Notes: a model not told the origin generated them from the letters alone. Shown: positions 16,501 through 23,956, counted from the first letter of the stretch. The stretch: 36,193 nucleotides of DNA from JANXQG01 sp037147235 (GCA_037147235.1 JBAWVO010000029.1:1-36193); one strand, 5' to 3'. Translations and numbers: made by a program.

Positions 16501-17634
16501 TTCTTTGAGGATTCCGAGCGTGGCGACAAGCCTTGGCGAGAGGAGTGGGTCCGCCGCCTGCATAAGAAGTGTCGCGAAATGCACTGGAACTCGTTGCGTT
16601 ATTGCATCGGCTTTCCGCCCGAGGCATGGTATCGCATCGCCGATGAGGAAGGCTTCCTCATTCAGGACGAGTTCCCCATCTGGAAGATGAAGAATCAGCG
16701 AGGCGATTTCGACGGCAACGAGCTGGCCCAGGAGTTTACCGAGTGGATGCAGGAGCGTTGGAACCATCCCTGCGTGGTCATCTGGGACGCCTGCAACGAG
16801 ACGCACAACGGAGAGACCGGCAAGGCCATCCAGAAGGTCCGCAAGCTGGACTTTTCCAATCGGCCTTGGGACAACGGCTGGTTCCAGCCGATGGTTCCAA
16901 CCGATTCGTGGGAACAGCATCCCTATCACTTCATCGATTCCAATTTCAAGCTGGCCTACATCGCCAAGGATGGCGGCATGTTGGGGTGGAAGCCGGGCAA
17001 AAGCCCGATCATCGTCAATGAATACGGCTGGCTCTGGCTCAACCGAGATGGGACGGTCACCACGCTTACCCGCGACCTTTACGGGAAACTGTTGGGGCCC
17101 AACGCGACGACCGCCCAGCGCCGCGAGCTTTATGCCCGCTATCTAGCCGCCGAGACCGAGTTCTGGCGGTCGCATCGCGCCTGTGCGGGGGTTCTGCACT
17201 TCTGTGCCTTGGGCTATGCTCGCCCGGACGGCCAGACCAGCGACCATTGGCTGGACGTGGAAAAGCTCACCTGGGAGCCGGAATTCTTCAAGTATGTTCG
17301 CGATTCCTTCGCACCCGTGGGAATCATGATCGATGCCTGGGCCGGAGAATATCCAGCCGGTAAGACACACGAGTTTCCGGTCGTCATTATCAACGACCTC
17401 TACGACGATTGCCGCGCGGAGGTGTCGTTCAAGCTGCTCTTGGATGGCAAGGCCGTTTCCGAGGATCGCCGGCCTTGTGAGGTTCCCGCACTACAAAAGC
17501 AAACGCTGACGTTTACCGTCAAACTGCCCGAAAAGGCCGGGCGGTATCAGGTTGAGGCGACTCTTGTCCAGCCGGGTGCCGAGCCGGTGCGCAGCCTTCG
17601 CGACTTCAATATCACCGGCAAGGCAAAACCGTGA
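13501..17634 (+). CDS. GH127 beta-L-arabinofuranosidase fused to a GH2 glycosidase
   Basis: A 1377-residue exported two-enzyme protein. A signal peptide (residues 1-22) is followed by a GH127 (DUF1680) half, about 30-690. The Zn/catalytic set known from Bifidobacterium HypBA1 is present: Glu349, Glu365 and Cys367 (CESC), and Cys433-Cys434 (SCCPTN), with matching Glu-Glu-Cys spacing. It would release beta-L-arabinofuranose. After a linker near 690-712, a GH2-type half follows: jelly-roll (715-865), Ig-like domain (870-975) and TIM barrel (980-1290), then a beta-rich tail. Glu1100 (WDACNE) is the acid/base and Glu1174 (VNEYGW) the nucleophile. The GH2 substrate, a galactoside, glucuronide, arabinoside or other, is not clear. 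A repeat-derived insert lies at about 526-550. The frame is unbroken throughout. AAGGA precedes the ATG, and the S9 peptidase overlaps the end. Confidence 0.9.
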   Translation: MRILPSALFAFVLTLASTAAAADAQPRQGLREVPSAAVNLVGGFWGPRLKIHHEVTIPHALDCLEKDGHVTNFDKAAKAESGQKPSGHPAFDSDLYKALEGALLSLQRHDDGKLRERVDGILNRILAAQQKDGFLISYFILKDQDQRWKDLRLMHPMYNAGHFFEMAVEHYRLTGDPKALDAAKRFADHIDTIFGPGKRYDVDGHQEVELALVKLYRATGEKRYLDLAKFFLDERGYVHGTEHKLFDPKTAIAPVQPEGVLTPEQRREFWHDQLRLRNGRMQDHKPVIEQHEAVGHAVRAGYMYAAMADMVRFMDAPGYEKALDDLWSDVVGRKMYVTGGIGSGQYDDEGFGDPYLLPNDSAYCESCAAIAHVLWQHRMNLLKGQAKYADVMELALYNGVLSGISLSGDQFFYQNPLTSEKGERRKKWIGLSCCPTNMARIIPQVGGLAYAVGKRQAYVNLYVAGEATLKIDEGATVKLNQQTDYPWNGRIRITVTPDQASEFTLCLRVPGWAMGRPVPSDLYHYCSVVGKKDAGETPAPQKDAGGTPTLQVNGQLADVAPQQDGYLHLQRRWQAGDVVELDLPMPVQRVHAHEKMKENQGKVALMRGPIVYCLEAVDQPAGVKLSQLRLAGDADLRAEHRPELLGGVIVVQGNALADADRPVMMTAVPYCAWANRDKLAMRVWIDEAPAKGVQAAKPSPLQAQRHPTAENGRRVVSLDGTWEISEGSMTASTNHFEHKVPVPGLVDMAQPAFAEVGVKSKLREAFWYRRTFRVEDPIPAVALLKVHKAMFGTRVILNGKPLGDHLPCFTPGIFDARSALRVGDNEILIRVGAFRESVPRPIPDGWDYEKTKFIPGIYDSVELILSGSPHIARVQAVPDIEKKSVTVHAWLRPSDSSAAVKLKFTVREAKSGQIAGEGECEIPAAGSGVERSGQVPIALRDCRLWSPESPFLYELEVRSEADVCQTRFGMRSFRLDPATGRAVLNGRPYFMRGSNFTLYRFFEDSERGDKPWREEWVRRLHKKCREMHWNSLRYCIGFPPEAWYRIADEEGFLIQDEFPIWKMKNQRGDFDGNELAQEFTEWMQERWNHPCVVIWDACNETHNGETGKAIQKVRKLDFSNRPWDNGWFQPMVPTDSWEQHPYHFIDSNFKLAYIAKDGGMLGWKPGKSPIIVNEYGWLWLNRDGTVTTLTRDLYGKLLGPNATTAQRRELYARYLAAETEFWRSHRACAGVLHFCALGYARPDGQTSDHWLDVEKLTWEPEFFKYVRDSFAPVGIMIDAWAGEYPAGKTHEFPVVIINDLYDDCRAEVSFKLLLDGKAVSEDRRPCEVPALQKQTLTFTVKLPEKAGRYQVEATLVQPGAEPVRSLRDFNITGKAKP
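15092..15151 (+). repeat. Palindromic tandem repeat inserted in the GH127 coding sequence
   Basis: Two 30-bp units, 15092-15121 and 15122-15151, match at 26 of 30 positions. Unit 1 contains the perfect hairpin GCAGGCG-AGA-CGCCTGC (15100-15116). The units encode KDAGETPAPQ and KDAGGTPTLQ. The length is a multiple of three, so the frame is kept. The insert separates GRPVPSDLY from VNG, which I expect to lie much closer together in related proteins. Confidence 0.8.
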
Positions 17635-19769
17635 CAAAACCATCCACAAAAAAATTGCCGCAACGTCCGATCGTACCCGAGGATCTGCTTCGCTTCCTGA
17701 TCGTCTCCGACCCGCAGATTGCCCCTGACGGCCGCCAGATCGTCTTCGTGGAAAAACATGTCGGTTCCCAAAACAACTCGGTCAGCAACCTCTGGATCGT
17801 GGCGGTGGAACCGGCCGCCGGGCCAGTGCCAGCCCGCCGTGAGGGTGCCTCTCCGCGATCACTCAACGTACCTCGCCAGTTTACCGCGGGCGGAAGCGAT
17901 TGCCATCCCCGCTGGTCGCCCGACGGCACGCAGATTGCCTTTCTCCGTGAAGCCAAAGACGTAAGCCCGCAAATCTACGCCATCGGGATTGCCGGCGGCG
18001 AGGCCCGTCGCCTCACGAATTTCCCCGAGGGCCAGATCGGCGAATTCGGCTGGTCGCCCGACGGCAACTCCCTGGCAGTTCAGTTCCGTCCGCAGGATCC
18101 CGAGCGGACCAAGGCAGCCAACACGCAACGCCAGCAACAGGGGCTGAGCGACCCGCCTTGGGTCACCGACGACCTCTTCTATCGGCTGGACGGAGAAGGC
18201 TATTTTGGCAGCCAACGCCATCGCCTTTACATAGTGGATCTTCGTGGCGAAGAGCTTCCCGCTCGGGAACTGTACGGCCAAGACACGCTGGGCATGTTCA
18301 CCTTTGACTTCTCGCCGGACTCGCGGCAACTGGTCATCGCTACCAATCGCCACAAAGAGCCGTCGCTCCATCCCGAAGCGGATGAATTACTGCGGATCGA
18401 TGTGGCCACCGGCAAAATCACACGCATCCCCCGCTTGCCGCTGGGGCCTAAGACATCCCCGCGCTGGTCGCCCGATGGCCAGACGATTGCCTACGCGGGG
18501 CGACTCGGCAATGACACCCTCTATAGTACCGAAAACCTGGAGCTGTTCGTCTGCCACCCGCTCCGCGGCGATCCCCGCAGCCTCACCCGCCAGCATGACT
18601 ATTGCCTTGAGGCCCAAAGTTTATCCGACATTGCCGTGGGCTGCGGGAATCCAACCCTGCATTTCAGCCCCGACAGTTCCCGCATCTATTTTCGACTGAG
18701 CGACCGCGGCGAAAGCCACGTCGCCTCGGTCGCGATGGCCGATGGTGTACTCGCCTTTCATACGCACGGCCCGCTGGACGTCCGCATGGGCAACCTCTCC
18801 CTGGATGGCCGGCGGATGGCACTTACCGTGGGCAATACCACGACGTTGGCCGAAGTGGCCGTGCTGGACATGACTGCGACACCGGGGGCTGCCGCAAAGG
18901 GTATACCTTCCCCTTCTCTGCCTGCGATGCTGAGCAACTTCAATGGCCCCTTGTTGGCCCAACTACAGTTGTGTGCGCCGGAACCGCATTGGATTGAAGC
19001 CGCCGATGGCCACCAGGTCCAGCTTTGGGTAATCAAGCCGGCTGCTCGCAAGAAGAAGATGCCGGCCGTGTTGGAAATCCACGGCGGGCCTCACGCCCAG
19101 TACGCTTCGAGCTTCTTCTTTGAATTTCAACTGCTGGCCGCCCAGGGCTATGCCGTCTTCTACTCGAATCCGCGGGGGAGCAAGGGCTACGGTCGCGAAC
19201 ATTGCGCGGCCATCCGTGGTTGCTGGGGCACCACCGATTGGATCGATCTCCAAGCCGTAATTCGTTTCATGAAGGACCAGCCCTTCGTCGACACCCAACG
19301 CATGGGCGTCATGGGCGGCAGCTATGGCGGCTATATGACCAACTGGGCGATTGGCCATTGCCACGACTTTGCGGCCGCGGTCAGCGATCGTTCGATCAGC
19401 AATCTGGTGAGTTGGTCCGGCAGCACCGATGTCATCGAACCGACGAGCGACTATTTCCCAGGGAACTTCTGGGACCAACCCGAGGTCCGCTGGGACCAAA
19501 GCCCGCTGAAGTATTTAGGCAACGCGAAGGCGCCCACGCTGATAATCCACAGTGCCGGCGATCTGCGTTGCAACATCGAGCAGGCCGAGCAGCTTTTTGC
19601 GGCATTGAAACTGCTTGGCGTACCCGCACGTCTCGTTCGCTACCCGTCCAATACCAGCCACGGCATGAGCCGCGGCGGTCCCCCGGACCTGCGAATCCAT
19701 CGTCTCCAGCAGATCCTGGCCTGGTGGCGACAATACCTTGACGCCGCGAGCGGCGATAATGTCGAATGA
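17631..19769 (+). CDS. S9 family peptidase (acylaminoacyl-peptidase/DPP-like)
   Basis: A 712-residue serine peptidase of the prolyl oligopeptidase family, apparently cytoplasmic as no signal peptide is seen. It would cleave short peptides. A beta-propeller built from WSPDG/FSPDS repeats (for example 95-99, 141-145, 227-231, 279-283, 345-349) fills about residues 20-440. The alpha/beta hydrolase domain follows, with an oxyanion-region EIHGGPH (482-488), nucleophile Ser564 in GGSYGGYMTNW, Asp644 in SAGDLR and His677 in TSHGMS. The GTG start overlaps the TGA of the GH127-GH2 gene by four bases (GTGA), so translation is probably coupled. Why a peptidase should be co-expressed with the glycosidase is not obvious; it may process peptides from glycoproteins. 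Confidence 0.92.
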   Translation: MTKPSTKKLPQRPIVPEDLLRFLIVSDPQIAPDGRQIVFVEKHVGSQNNSVSNLWIVAVEPAAGPVPARREGASPRSLNVPRQFTAGGSDCHPRWSPDGTQIAFLREAKDVSPQIYAIGIAGGEARRLTNFPEGQIGEFGWSPDGNSLAVQFRPQDPERTKAANTQRQQQGLSDPPWVTDDLFYRLDGEGYFGSQRHRLYIVDLRGEELPARELYGQDTLGMFTFDFSPDSRQLVIATNRHKEPSLHPEADELLRIDVATGKITRIPRLPLGPKTSPRWSPDGQTIAYAGRLGNDTLYSTENLELFVCHPLRGDPRSLTRQHDYCLEAQSLSDIAVGCGNPTLHFSPDSSRIYFRLSDRGESHVASVAMADGVLAFHTHGPLDVRMGNLSLDGRRMALTVGNTTTLAEVAVLDMTATPGAAAKGIPSPSLPAMLSNFNGPLLAQLQLCAPEPHWIEAADGHQVQLWVIKPAARKKKMPAVLEIHGGPHAQYASSFFFEFQLLAAQGYAVFYSNPRGSKGYGREHCAAIRGCWGTTDWIDLQAVIRFMKDQPFVDTQRMGVMGGSYGGYMTNWAIGHCHDFAAAVSDRSISNLVSWSGSTDVIEPTSDYFPGNFWDQPEVRWDQSPLKYLGNAKAPTLIIHSAGDLRCNIEQAEQLFAALKLLGVPARLVRYPSNTSHGMSRGGPPDLRIHRLQQILAWWRQYLDAASGDNVE

Positions 19770-19838
19770 TCTTAATCGTGGAGTGGTCGGAAGAAGACCA
19801 ACGCTACGTAGGCACTGTCGATGACACAACAAGCACCC
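19766..19838 (+). pseudogene. Decayed HicB antitoxin relic
   Basis: The 41 bases at 19774-19814 match 23979-24019 inside the intact hicB at 40 positions and encode VEWSEEDQRYVG. The sequence then skips about 36 bases relative to the intact gene and fades. The remaining frame runs to 20056 but has no family features. Its ATG overlaps the S9 stop by four bases, the same arrangement a functional coupled gene would have. Confidence 0.75.
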
Positions 19839-20097
19839 ATTGCTTAATCAGTCCTACAACCTCGACGAGATGGAAAAGCAAAACCATATCAAGTAAGGCA
19901 AGTTCGGGGTCTGATAACGGCGCATGGCCTTGCGGGACAAATCGAGGCGAACGATCCCGATCTCGATGGTTCTTCGGGCGTGTCACCACAAGAGTCTCAG
20001 AATTTGGAGGGACGCACCAGGAGAATCGATCTGGACCGAACACCAGCTTCGGGTGAGTCACAAGAGTCCCAGGATTTCGAGGATTTGGAGAGAAACA

Positions 20098-20316
20098 ATG
20101 GAGAGTGAATTCAAGTATGAAATCATCTTGTATTGGAGCAGTGATGATGAAGCATATATTGCCGAGGTTCCGGAATTACCCGGTTGTTCTGCGGACGGAA
20201 CGACGTACCGAGAAGCCTTAGCAAATGCCGAACAAATCATCCGGGAATGGCTTGAGACAGCTTTGGAGCTAGGCCGTGCGATTCCAAAACCACGCGGAAG
20301 GTTGATTTACGCCTGA
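20098..20316 (+). CDS. Orphan HicB-like antitoxin
   Basis: A 72-residue protein of the HicB/UPF0150 family: YEIILYWSSDDEAYIAEVP, then ELPGCSADG and an amphipathic helix ending REWLETALELG. The ATG at 20098 has GGAG seven bases upstream; longer frames reaching back to 19924 have no support. HicB proteins have a partly degraded RNase-H-like fold and bind the HicA toxin. No hicA lies beside this copy, so it may be a solo antitoxin, or a regulator of the HicA at 23759-23956, whose own HicB is clearly a different sequence. A short hairpin and T-run follow the stop. Confidence 0.8.
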   Translation: MESEFKYEIILYWSSDDEAYIAEVPELPGCSADGTTYREALANAEQIIREWLETALELGRAIPKPRGRLIYA

Positions 20317-20318
20317 GT

Positions 20319-20337
20319 AACCGTTCACGGTTTTTTT
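20319..20337 (+). terminator. Weak intrinsic terminator after the orphan hicB
   Basis: A 5-bp stem AACCG/CGGTT with a 4-base loop, followed directly by a run of Ts. It starts right after the stop codon. The stem is short, so efficiency is uncertain. Confidence 0.4.
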
Positions 20338-20377
20338 GCTCTTTTCATGCCTGCCCAAATAATTCCGGGGACACGAT

Positions 20378-20500
20378 AATTCCGGGGACACGAACCGGTA
20401 TTGACATTCTGGGAAGGATTCGGCAAATTGGCGGCATGGCTAGGTTGACGAGAGGGGTTCGATCGGGTTTGCCGCACCTTTATGAGGCATTCTGCGAACG
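20378..20500 (+). pseudogene. Truncated relic of a REP-associated Y1-type transposase, copy 1
   Basis: The 101 bases at 20378-20478 match 22743-22843 at about 94 positions. They include about 58 bases of leader (AATTCCGGGGACACGA...) and then an ATG at 20436 encoding MARLTRGVRSGLPH. That is the conserved start of RAYT/TnpA_REP transposases, which normally continue HHVTQRG. Here the frame derails after PH and no catalytic His-x-His is present. A second AATTCCGGGGACACGA sits just upstream at 20361. Confidence 0.7.
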
Positions 20501-20823
20501 GAATCGGCAGGGGCGGAGCGGTTCGTGGGTGGGGGCGGCGGCGTTGGTGCCCGCTATATCGAAGCGGCCAACCGGATTGACGGTATCTTGAAGCGGTCCA
20601 TCGGGCAAACTCTCTGTCATGACGATGATCACGTCATCCCCGTTCCATCGCACACTGCCCATATTCCATGCGATTCCTATATTTCGTGGATGGCATCTTT
20701 AATTCCCCCAGAAACCATCGTAGACTACCTGTCTCGCCAACACTGGACCTGTCAACCTCCCGCCCCTAAAGTGGTAAGTGCCGGTATAACCCCGCTCCGC
20801 GCACGCACGCATACGGAGCGTTC
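20501..20823. other. Non-coding remnant stretch
   Basis: There is no gene I can support. A minus-strand frame (20480-20662) reads RWNGDDVIIVMTESLPDG with protein-like composition but lacks a ribosome site and matches nothing I know. It could be debris of a lost gene. Confidence 0.4.
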
Positions 20824-21795
20824 TTACTGCGAGTCGGCCTGATTCAGGTCGCTGAGAGCGTTGACGACATCGCCTTTTTTGCTATAGGCCCCGGCCCGGA
20901 GACGGTAGGCAAAGGCAAATTTCGGATCAAGCCGGATGGCCTCTGACAAGTCCGCAATGGCCTTGTCAGCGTCACCCTTCTTCGTGTAAGCCAAGCCCCG
21001 GAAGCAATAGGCCCTGGCCTGTTTCGGGTCAAGCCGAATGGCCTCTGAGAAATCGACGATGGCCTTATCGAAATCCTCCTTCAATAGGTACGTGTTGGCC
21101 CGGTAGAAATAAGTGACGGCGGCTTTCGGATCAAGGCGGATGGCCTCGGATTGATCGGCAAGCGCCTTGTCCAGGTCATTCATCTTGGCGAACGACGATC
21201 CCCGGTTGGAAAATGCCTTGGCGTCCTTCGGGTTAAGGCGGATGGCCTCGGTAGAATCCGCGATGGCCTTTTCGTCTTCACCCTTTTGCCCGTAGGCCCC
21301 GCCCCGGTTGCAATAGGCTTCGGCGTACTTCGGATCAATGCGGATGGCGTCAGAATAATCGGCAATCGCCTTGTCGAGATCGCCTTTTCCTGCATAGGCA
21401 AAACCCCGGCAGCAATAGGCTTTGGCGTCTTTCGGGTCAAGGCGAATCCATTCCGAGAAATCTGCAATGGCCTTCTCACAATCGCCTTTTTTCCAATAGA
21501 CCCCGCCCCGGCGTTGAAGGGTTGCGGTGTCTTTCGGGTCAATGCGGATGGCCTCGGTATAATTGGCGATGGCCAGGTCCAAGTCACCCTTCTTGTATGC
21601 TGCGTCCCCTTTTTCCCTTGCGGATTCTTCCTTCGGCGGTTTGTTCTCTTCCTTCGGCGGTTTCTTTTCTTCCTTCGGCGCGGTTTCGTTCGCGTCGGTT
21701 CTTTGCGGGGGTTCGTCGGCACGTTTGCCACAACCTGATACAAGCAGCGGCAATAGAAACACAATCACTACAATCCTGGTGCAAGCGTTTCGCAT
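20824..21795 (-). CDS. TPR-repeat lipoprotein
   Basis: A 323-residue protein with a lipoprotein signal (LVSGC, lipid attachment at Cys22). A Lys/Glu/Pro-rich linker follows (30-60, with PPKEEK repeats), and then roughly eight tetratricopeptide repeats of 34 residues from about 57 to the end. The repeats follow the pattern KAIADYSDAIRIDPKYAEAY. TPR domains are protein-protein scaffolds, so it probably anchors partners at an envelope membrane. The start is the ATG at 21795 with AAGGAAAG upstream. The repeats are very alike, suggesting recent internal duplication. It may be co-transcribed with the zinc-ribbon protein 72 bases upstream on the same strand. Confidence 0.9.
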   Translation of the reverse strand: MRNACTRIVVIVFLLPLLVSGCGKRADEPPQRTDANETAPKEEKKPPKEENKPPKEESAREKGDAAYKKGDLDLAIANYTEAIRIDPKDTATLQRRGGVYWKKGDCEKAIADFSEWIRLDPKDAKAYCCRGFAYAGKGDLDKAIADYSDAIRIDPKYAEAYCNRGGAYGQKGEDEKAIADSTEAIRLNPKDAKAFSNRGSSFAKMNDLDKALADQSEAIRLDPKAAVTYFYRANTYLLKEDFDKAIVDFSEAIRLDPKQARAYCFRGLAYTKKGDADKAIADLSEAIRLDPKFAFAYRLRAGAYSKKGDVVNALSDLNQADSQ

Positions 21796-21867
21796 GGTTC
21801 TTTCCTTGAAAACGGTTTCGGGGTGTAATTCGTTTTTTGTTTCTTCGCTTCGTCGTGTCGCGCGCCG

Positions 21868-22452
21868 TTATCGCAAGCCCGGCGGTGGTGGCGGGGGGGG
21901 AACACGCAACTTCGCTGTTCGCAGATTCGGTGGCGGTTCCACTTGATTTTGATACAGAGGATACACGGGCACCGGTCCCTGATTCTGAGCCGGCAGAACC
22001 GGCCCGTATCCGCAATTCATGCAAACTTGGCTATTCTTCCAAGCCGCATATTTTCGCGGATAGATGTTCTTGTTCCAAAGGTGGTTTTGCCACCACTTAC
22101 GCACGATAAAGACGACGGGGACAACGAAAACCAGTGCCGCGGCAACCATCCAAAAATTGAAATGTCCACTGCCGTCGTCTATCCCGTTGTAGAACAGCAC
22201 GACGGAATGACCCGAGAATAAAACGAAACCGAGCATACCAAGACACCTAATCTCATGGGTTTCCGGGGGTCCCAATTCCGCAGCAAACCTGGTTTGGCTA
22301 TGGCTACTTGTTCCCGCCGAAAACGGAACAAGATGGCCGTCGGCATATCCCACGCCGACGGTGGTTGAACCGCCGACACTCGTTCCCTGCTTCCAAACTA
22401 CAGGCGTTGGTCGCATCTGACTTCCGCAATTCGGACAATTCATCATGGTCAT
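21868..22452 (-). CDS. Zinc-ribbon membrane protein
   Basis: A 194-residue protein with an N-terminal half-ribbon CPNCG (6-10) and a second CMNCG near residue 142, which could combine into one zinc site. Two hydrophobic segments lie between them: GMLGFVLFSGHSVVLFYNG and WMVAAALVFVVPVVFIV. The C-terminus is Pro/Gln-rich and ends in a run of seven prolines before GLR. A stretch rich in Gly/Ser/Thr follows the first ribbon. Starts at 22452, 22446 and 22443 are all ATG; I use the first. I do not recognise the family. The two-ribbon, two-helix layout resembles small membrane-anchored sensory or chaperone-like proteins, but no function can be assigned. Confidence 0.7.
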   Translation of the reverse strand: MTMMNCPNCGSQMRPTPVVWKQGTSVGGSTTVGVGYADGHLVPFSAGTSSHSQTRFAAELGPPETHEIRCLGMLGFVLFSGHSVVLFYNGIDDGSGHFNFWMVAAALVFVVPVVFIVRKWWQNHLWNKNIYPRKYAAWKNSQVCMNCGYGPVLPAQNQGPVPVYPLYQNQVEPPPNLRTAKLRVPPPPPPPGLR

Positions 22453-22511
22453 GGTTCACCTTTCATTTCCCCGGCATCGAGCCGGTCAATTTCCGCTTCG
22501 CCTCGTCTACG

Positions 22512-22688
22512 TTATTCCGGCGGTGTAACGACGTACCCTATCATCTCGCTAGCTTCGTTGGGTCGCATAACAAAATCGCAATTCGCGCCATCCTCTTTCA
22601 AAGATGCGTGCAATTGCTTGTCCAGAGTTTCGCCCGGTGTGGTTCCAATTTCGGAAGATAGGAAAATTGATTCTCTGAAGCTCTGAGT
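22512..22688 (-). pseudogene. Possible C-terminal gene fragment
   Basis: An open stretch of about 58 codons with no start codon near its 5' end reads protein-like: QLHASLKEDGANCDF, then MRPNEASEMIGYVV, ending at a TAA. It could be the tail of a gene cut by the transposase-relic insertion at 22743. No family is recognised. Confidence 0.25.
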
Positions 22689-22742
22689 CTAGCTAGTGCA
22701 TATTGGTAAGACAAGGGGGGCCATGCGGGGAGGGCCATGCGG

Positions 22743-22870
22743 AATTCCGGCGACACAAACCGGTTTTGACATTCTGGGAAGGATTTCGCAAATTGGCGGA
22801 ATGGCTAGGTTGACGAGAGGGGTTCTATCGGGTTTGCCGCACCACGCGACTCGTAGAGGTCATTCCAGAT
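22743..22870 (+). pseudogene. Truncated relic of a REP-associated Y1-type transposase, copy 2
   Basis: The longer-reading relic. After the leader shared with 20378-20478, the ATG at 22801 encodes MARLTRGVLSGLPHHATRRG, matching the N-terminus of RAYT transposases. The sequence then leaves the family. The catalytic His-hydrophobe-His and Tyr motifs are absent. Confidence 0.75.
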
Positions 22871-22956
22871 CCACGATGGTCAGCATCCCCTTGCAACGGC
22901 CCTGCATTGGGCGTGGCTTGTCCGCTGGAGGTGCAACCATAATGCGAATAATTGTT

Positions 22957-23018
22957 GGGTGGGACGAGTGAAACGAGCCCCCATACGAACCAACTTAAGA
23001 AATTCACTCGTCCCACCC
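22957..23018. repeat. 16-bp perfect inverted repeat, family C
   Basis: GGGTGGGACGAGTGAA at 22957-22972 and its exact complement at 23003-23018, with a 30-base loop that itself carries ACGAGCCCCC. It sits just past the 3' end of the minus-strand Rpn relic and could act as its terminator. A related element is at 35758-35841. Confidence 0.8.
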
Positions 23019-23025
23019 TACTTTT

Positions 23026-23706
23026 CTACGAAGACGTTCGGTTGCGCAGTCGGTTTTGCAGATTGGTGGTTAGCGATTCAAGCTGGGCAAGGTCCAATGC
23101 TCGTAGCTCCTGTTCCTCGCTGACAGGCGTACAGAGTATTGCCTGAAGCGTTCGGATCAATTCGATCTTTCCTTCGATCTTTCCTTCGATCTTTCCTTCG
23201 ATCTTTCCTTTGATCTCGCCTTCACGCACACCCTCACGATGGGAGGCGTTCATGGCCCATTGTTGGTCTCGAATCGCTTTTTCGCGTGCGTCGTACATCA
23301 CTTTGTCCTCGGTTACTTGCGCTATATTAACGATCGTTTGCGTCGCTTGCCGGATCGCTTGCTGGGGAAACAATTTCAACAGTGCGTCGGCTTCGTACTC
23401 GTGGGCATGAAGAAACCAGAATAGCCAGCAATCGAGCATCCCGGCTCCCTTCAGGTCTGCCTCCTTTAAATTATACCTTCCAAGCTCCAGCGCGTGAATC
23501 TCCATGGTTTCTTTCAAAACCCGGCCCGATTCTGAGTCGGTGAGGCGAAACGCATGGTGAACTTTTGTTGCATCCTTCCAAAGAATTCCGTCGACTAAGC
23601 AGATCGAAAAAACAGGATGGGCCTTTGGGAAGAAAAAGGTGCTGTTCCGATCAGCATACCACCGACCAGAACTGCCGTGTATACTATCCTTTAACGGTTG
23701 TCGCAA
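23026..23706 (-). pseudogene. N-terminally truncated Rpn/PDDEXK-family protein
   Basis: The reading frame has 226 codons but opens with a TTG and no ribosome site. From residue 30 it matches the C-terminal part of the Rpn/PD-(D/E)XK 'putative transposase' family: HPVFSICLVDGILW, then METMEIHALELGRYN-like sequence, and later MYDAREKAIRDQQWAMN. The N-terminal nuclease core that should precede it (about 130 residues, including the D and ExK residues) is missing. Near the C-terminus GKIE is repeated four times. Full-length relatives cleave DNA and promote recombination, or act as defence-like nucleases. This copy should be inactive as a nuclease. The intact HicAB pair starts 53 bases away in the opposite direction. 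Confidence 0.75.
23161..23220 (-). repeat. 12-bp tandem repeat, 4 perfect copies plus one degenerate
   Basis: TTCGATCTTTCC repeats at 23161-23208, and a decayed fifth unit follows to 23220. On the coding (minus) strand it encodes GKIE units in the Rpn-like protein. Copy-number change would lengthen or shorten the helix by four residues without breaking the frame. Confidence 0.9.
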
Positions 23707-23758
23707 GCCCCTTGCCTTGCCTGCTGGCTAGCCTGTTGCGTCAGGCAAATTGTAGATT

Positions 23759-23956
23759 ATGCCGAGAAAAATCCGTGAGTTGATACGCGACTTAGAGCAT
23801 GCCGGATTCAGTAATCGTGGCGGCCACGGAAGCCATCGATATTTTGTCAATCCAAAAGTCGCCAAGCCCTTGACGCTGTCAGGAAATACGGGTGACGATG
23901 CGAAGTCGTATCAGGAGAGAGCCGTTCAACGCGCCATTAAGGAGTCACAATCATGA
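23759..23956 (+). CDS. hicA: HicA-like toxin
   Basis: A 65-residue mRNA interferase-type toxin with the dsRNA-binding-like HicA fold. Key features are the N-terminal helix ending LEHAGF, the loop with catalytic His26 in HGSHRYF, and a final segment YQERAVQRAIKE. The length is typical. The ATG at 23759 has no clear ribosome site. The gene overlaps hicB by four bases (ATGA), the standard hicAB arrangement. It probably inhibits translation when HicB is lost. Confidence 0.88.
   Translation: MPRKIRELIRDLEHAGFSNRGGHGSHRYFVNPKVAKPLTLSGNTGDDAKSYQERAVQRAIKESQS

Noticed and set aside
19839..20056. Remaining frame after the HicB relic as a separate gene
   Set aside because: Arg/Ser-rich low-quality translation. 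An alternative frame reads LITAHGLAGQIEANDPDL but has no start and no family match.
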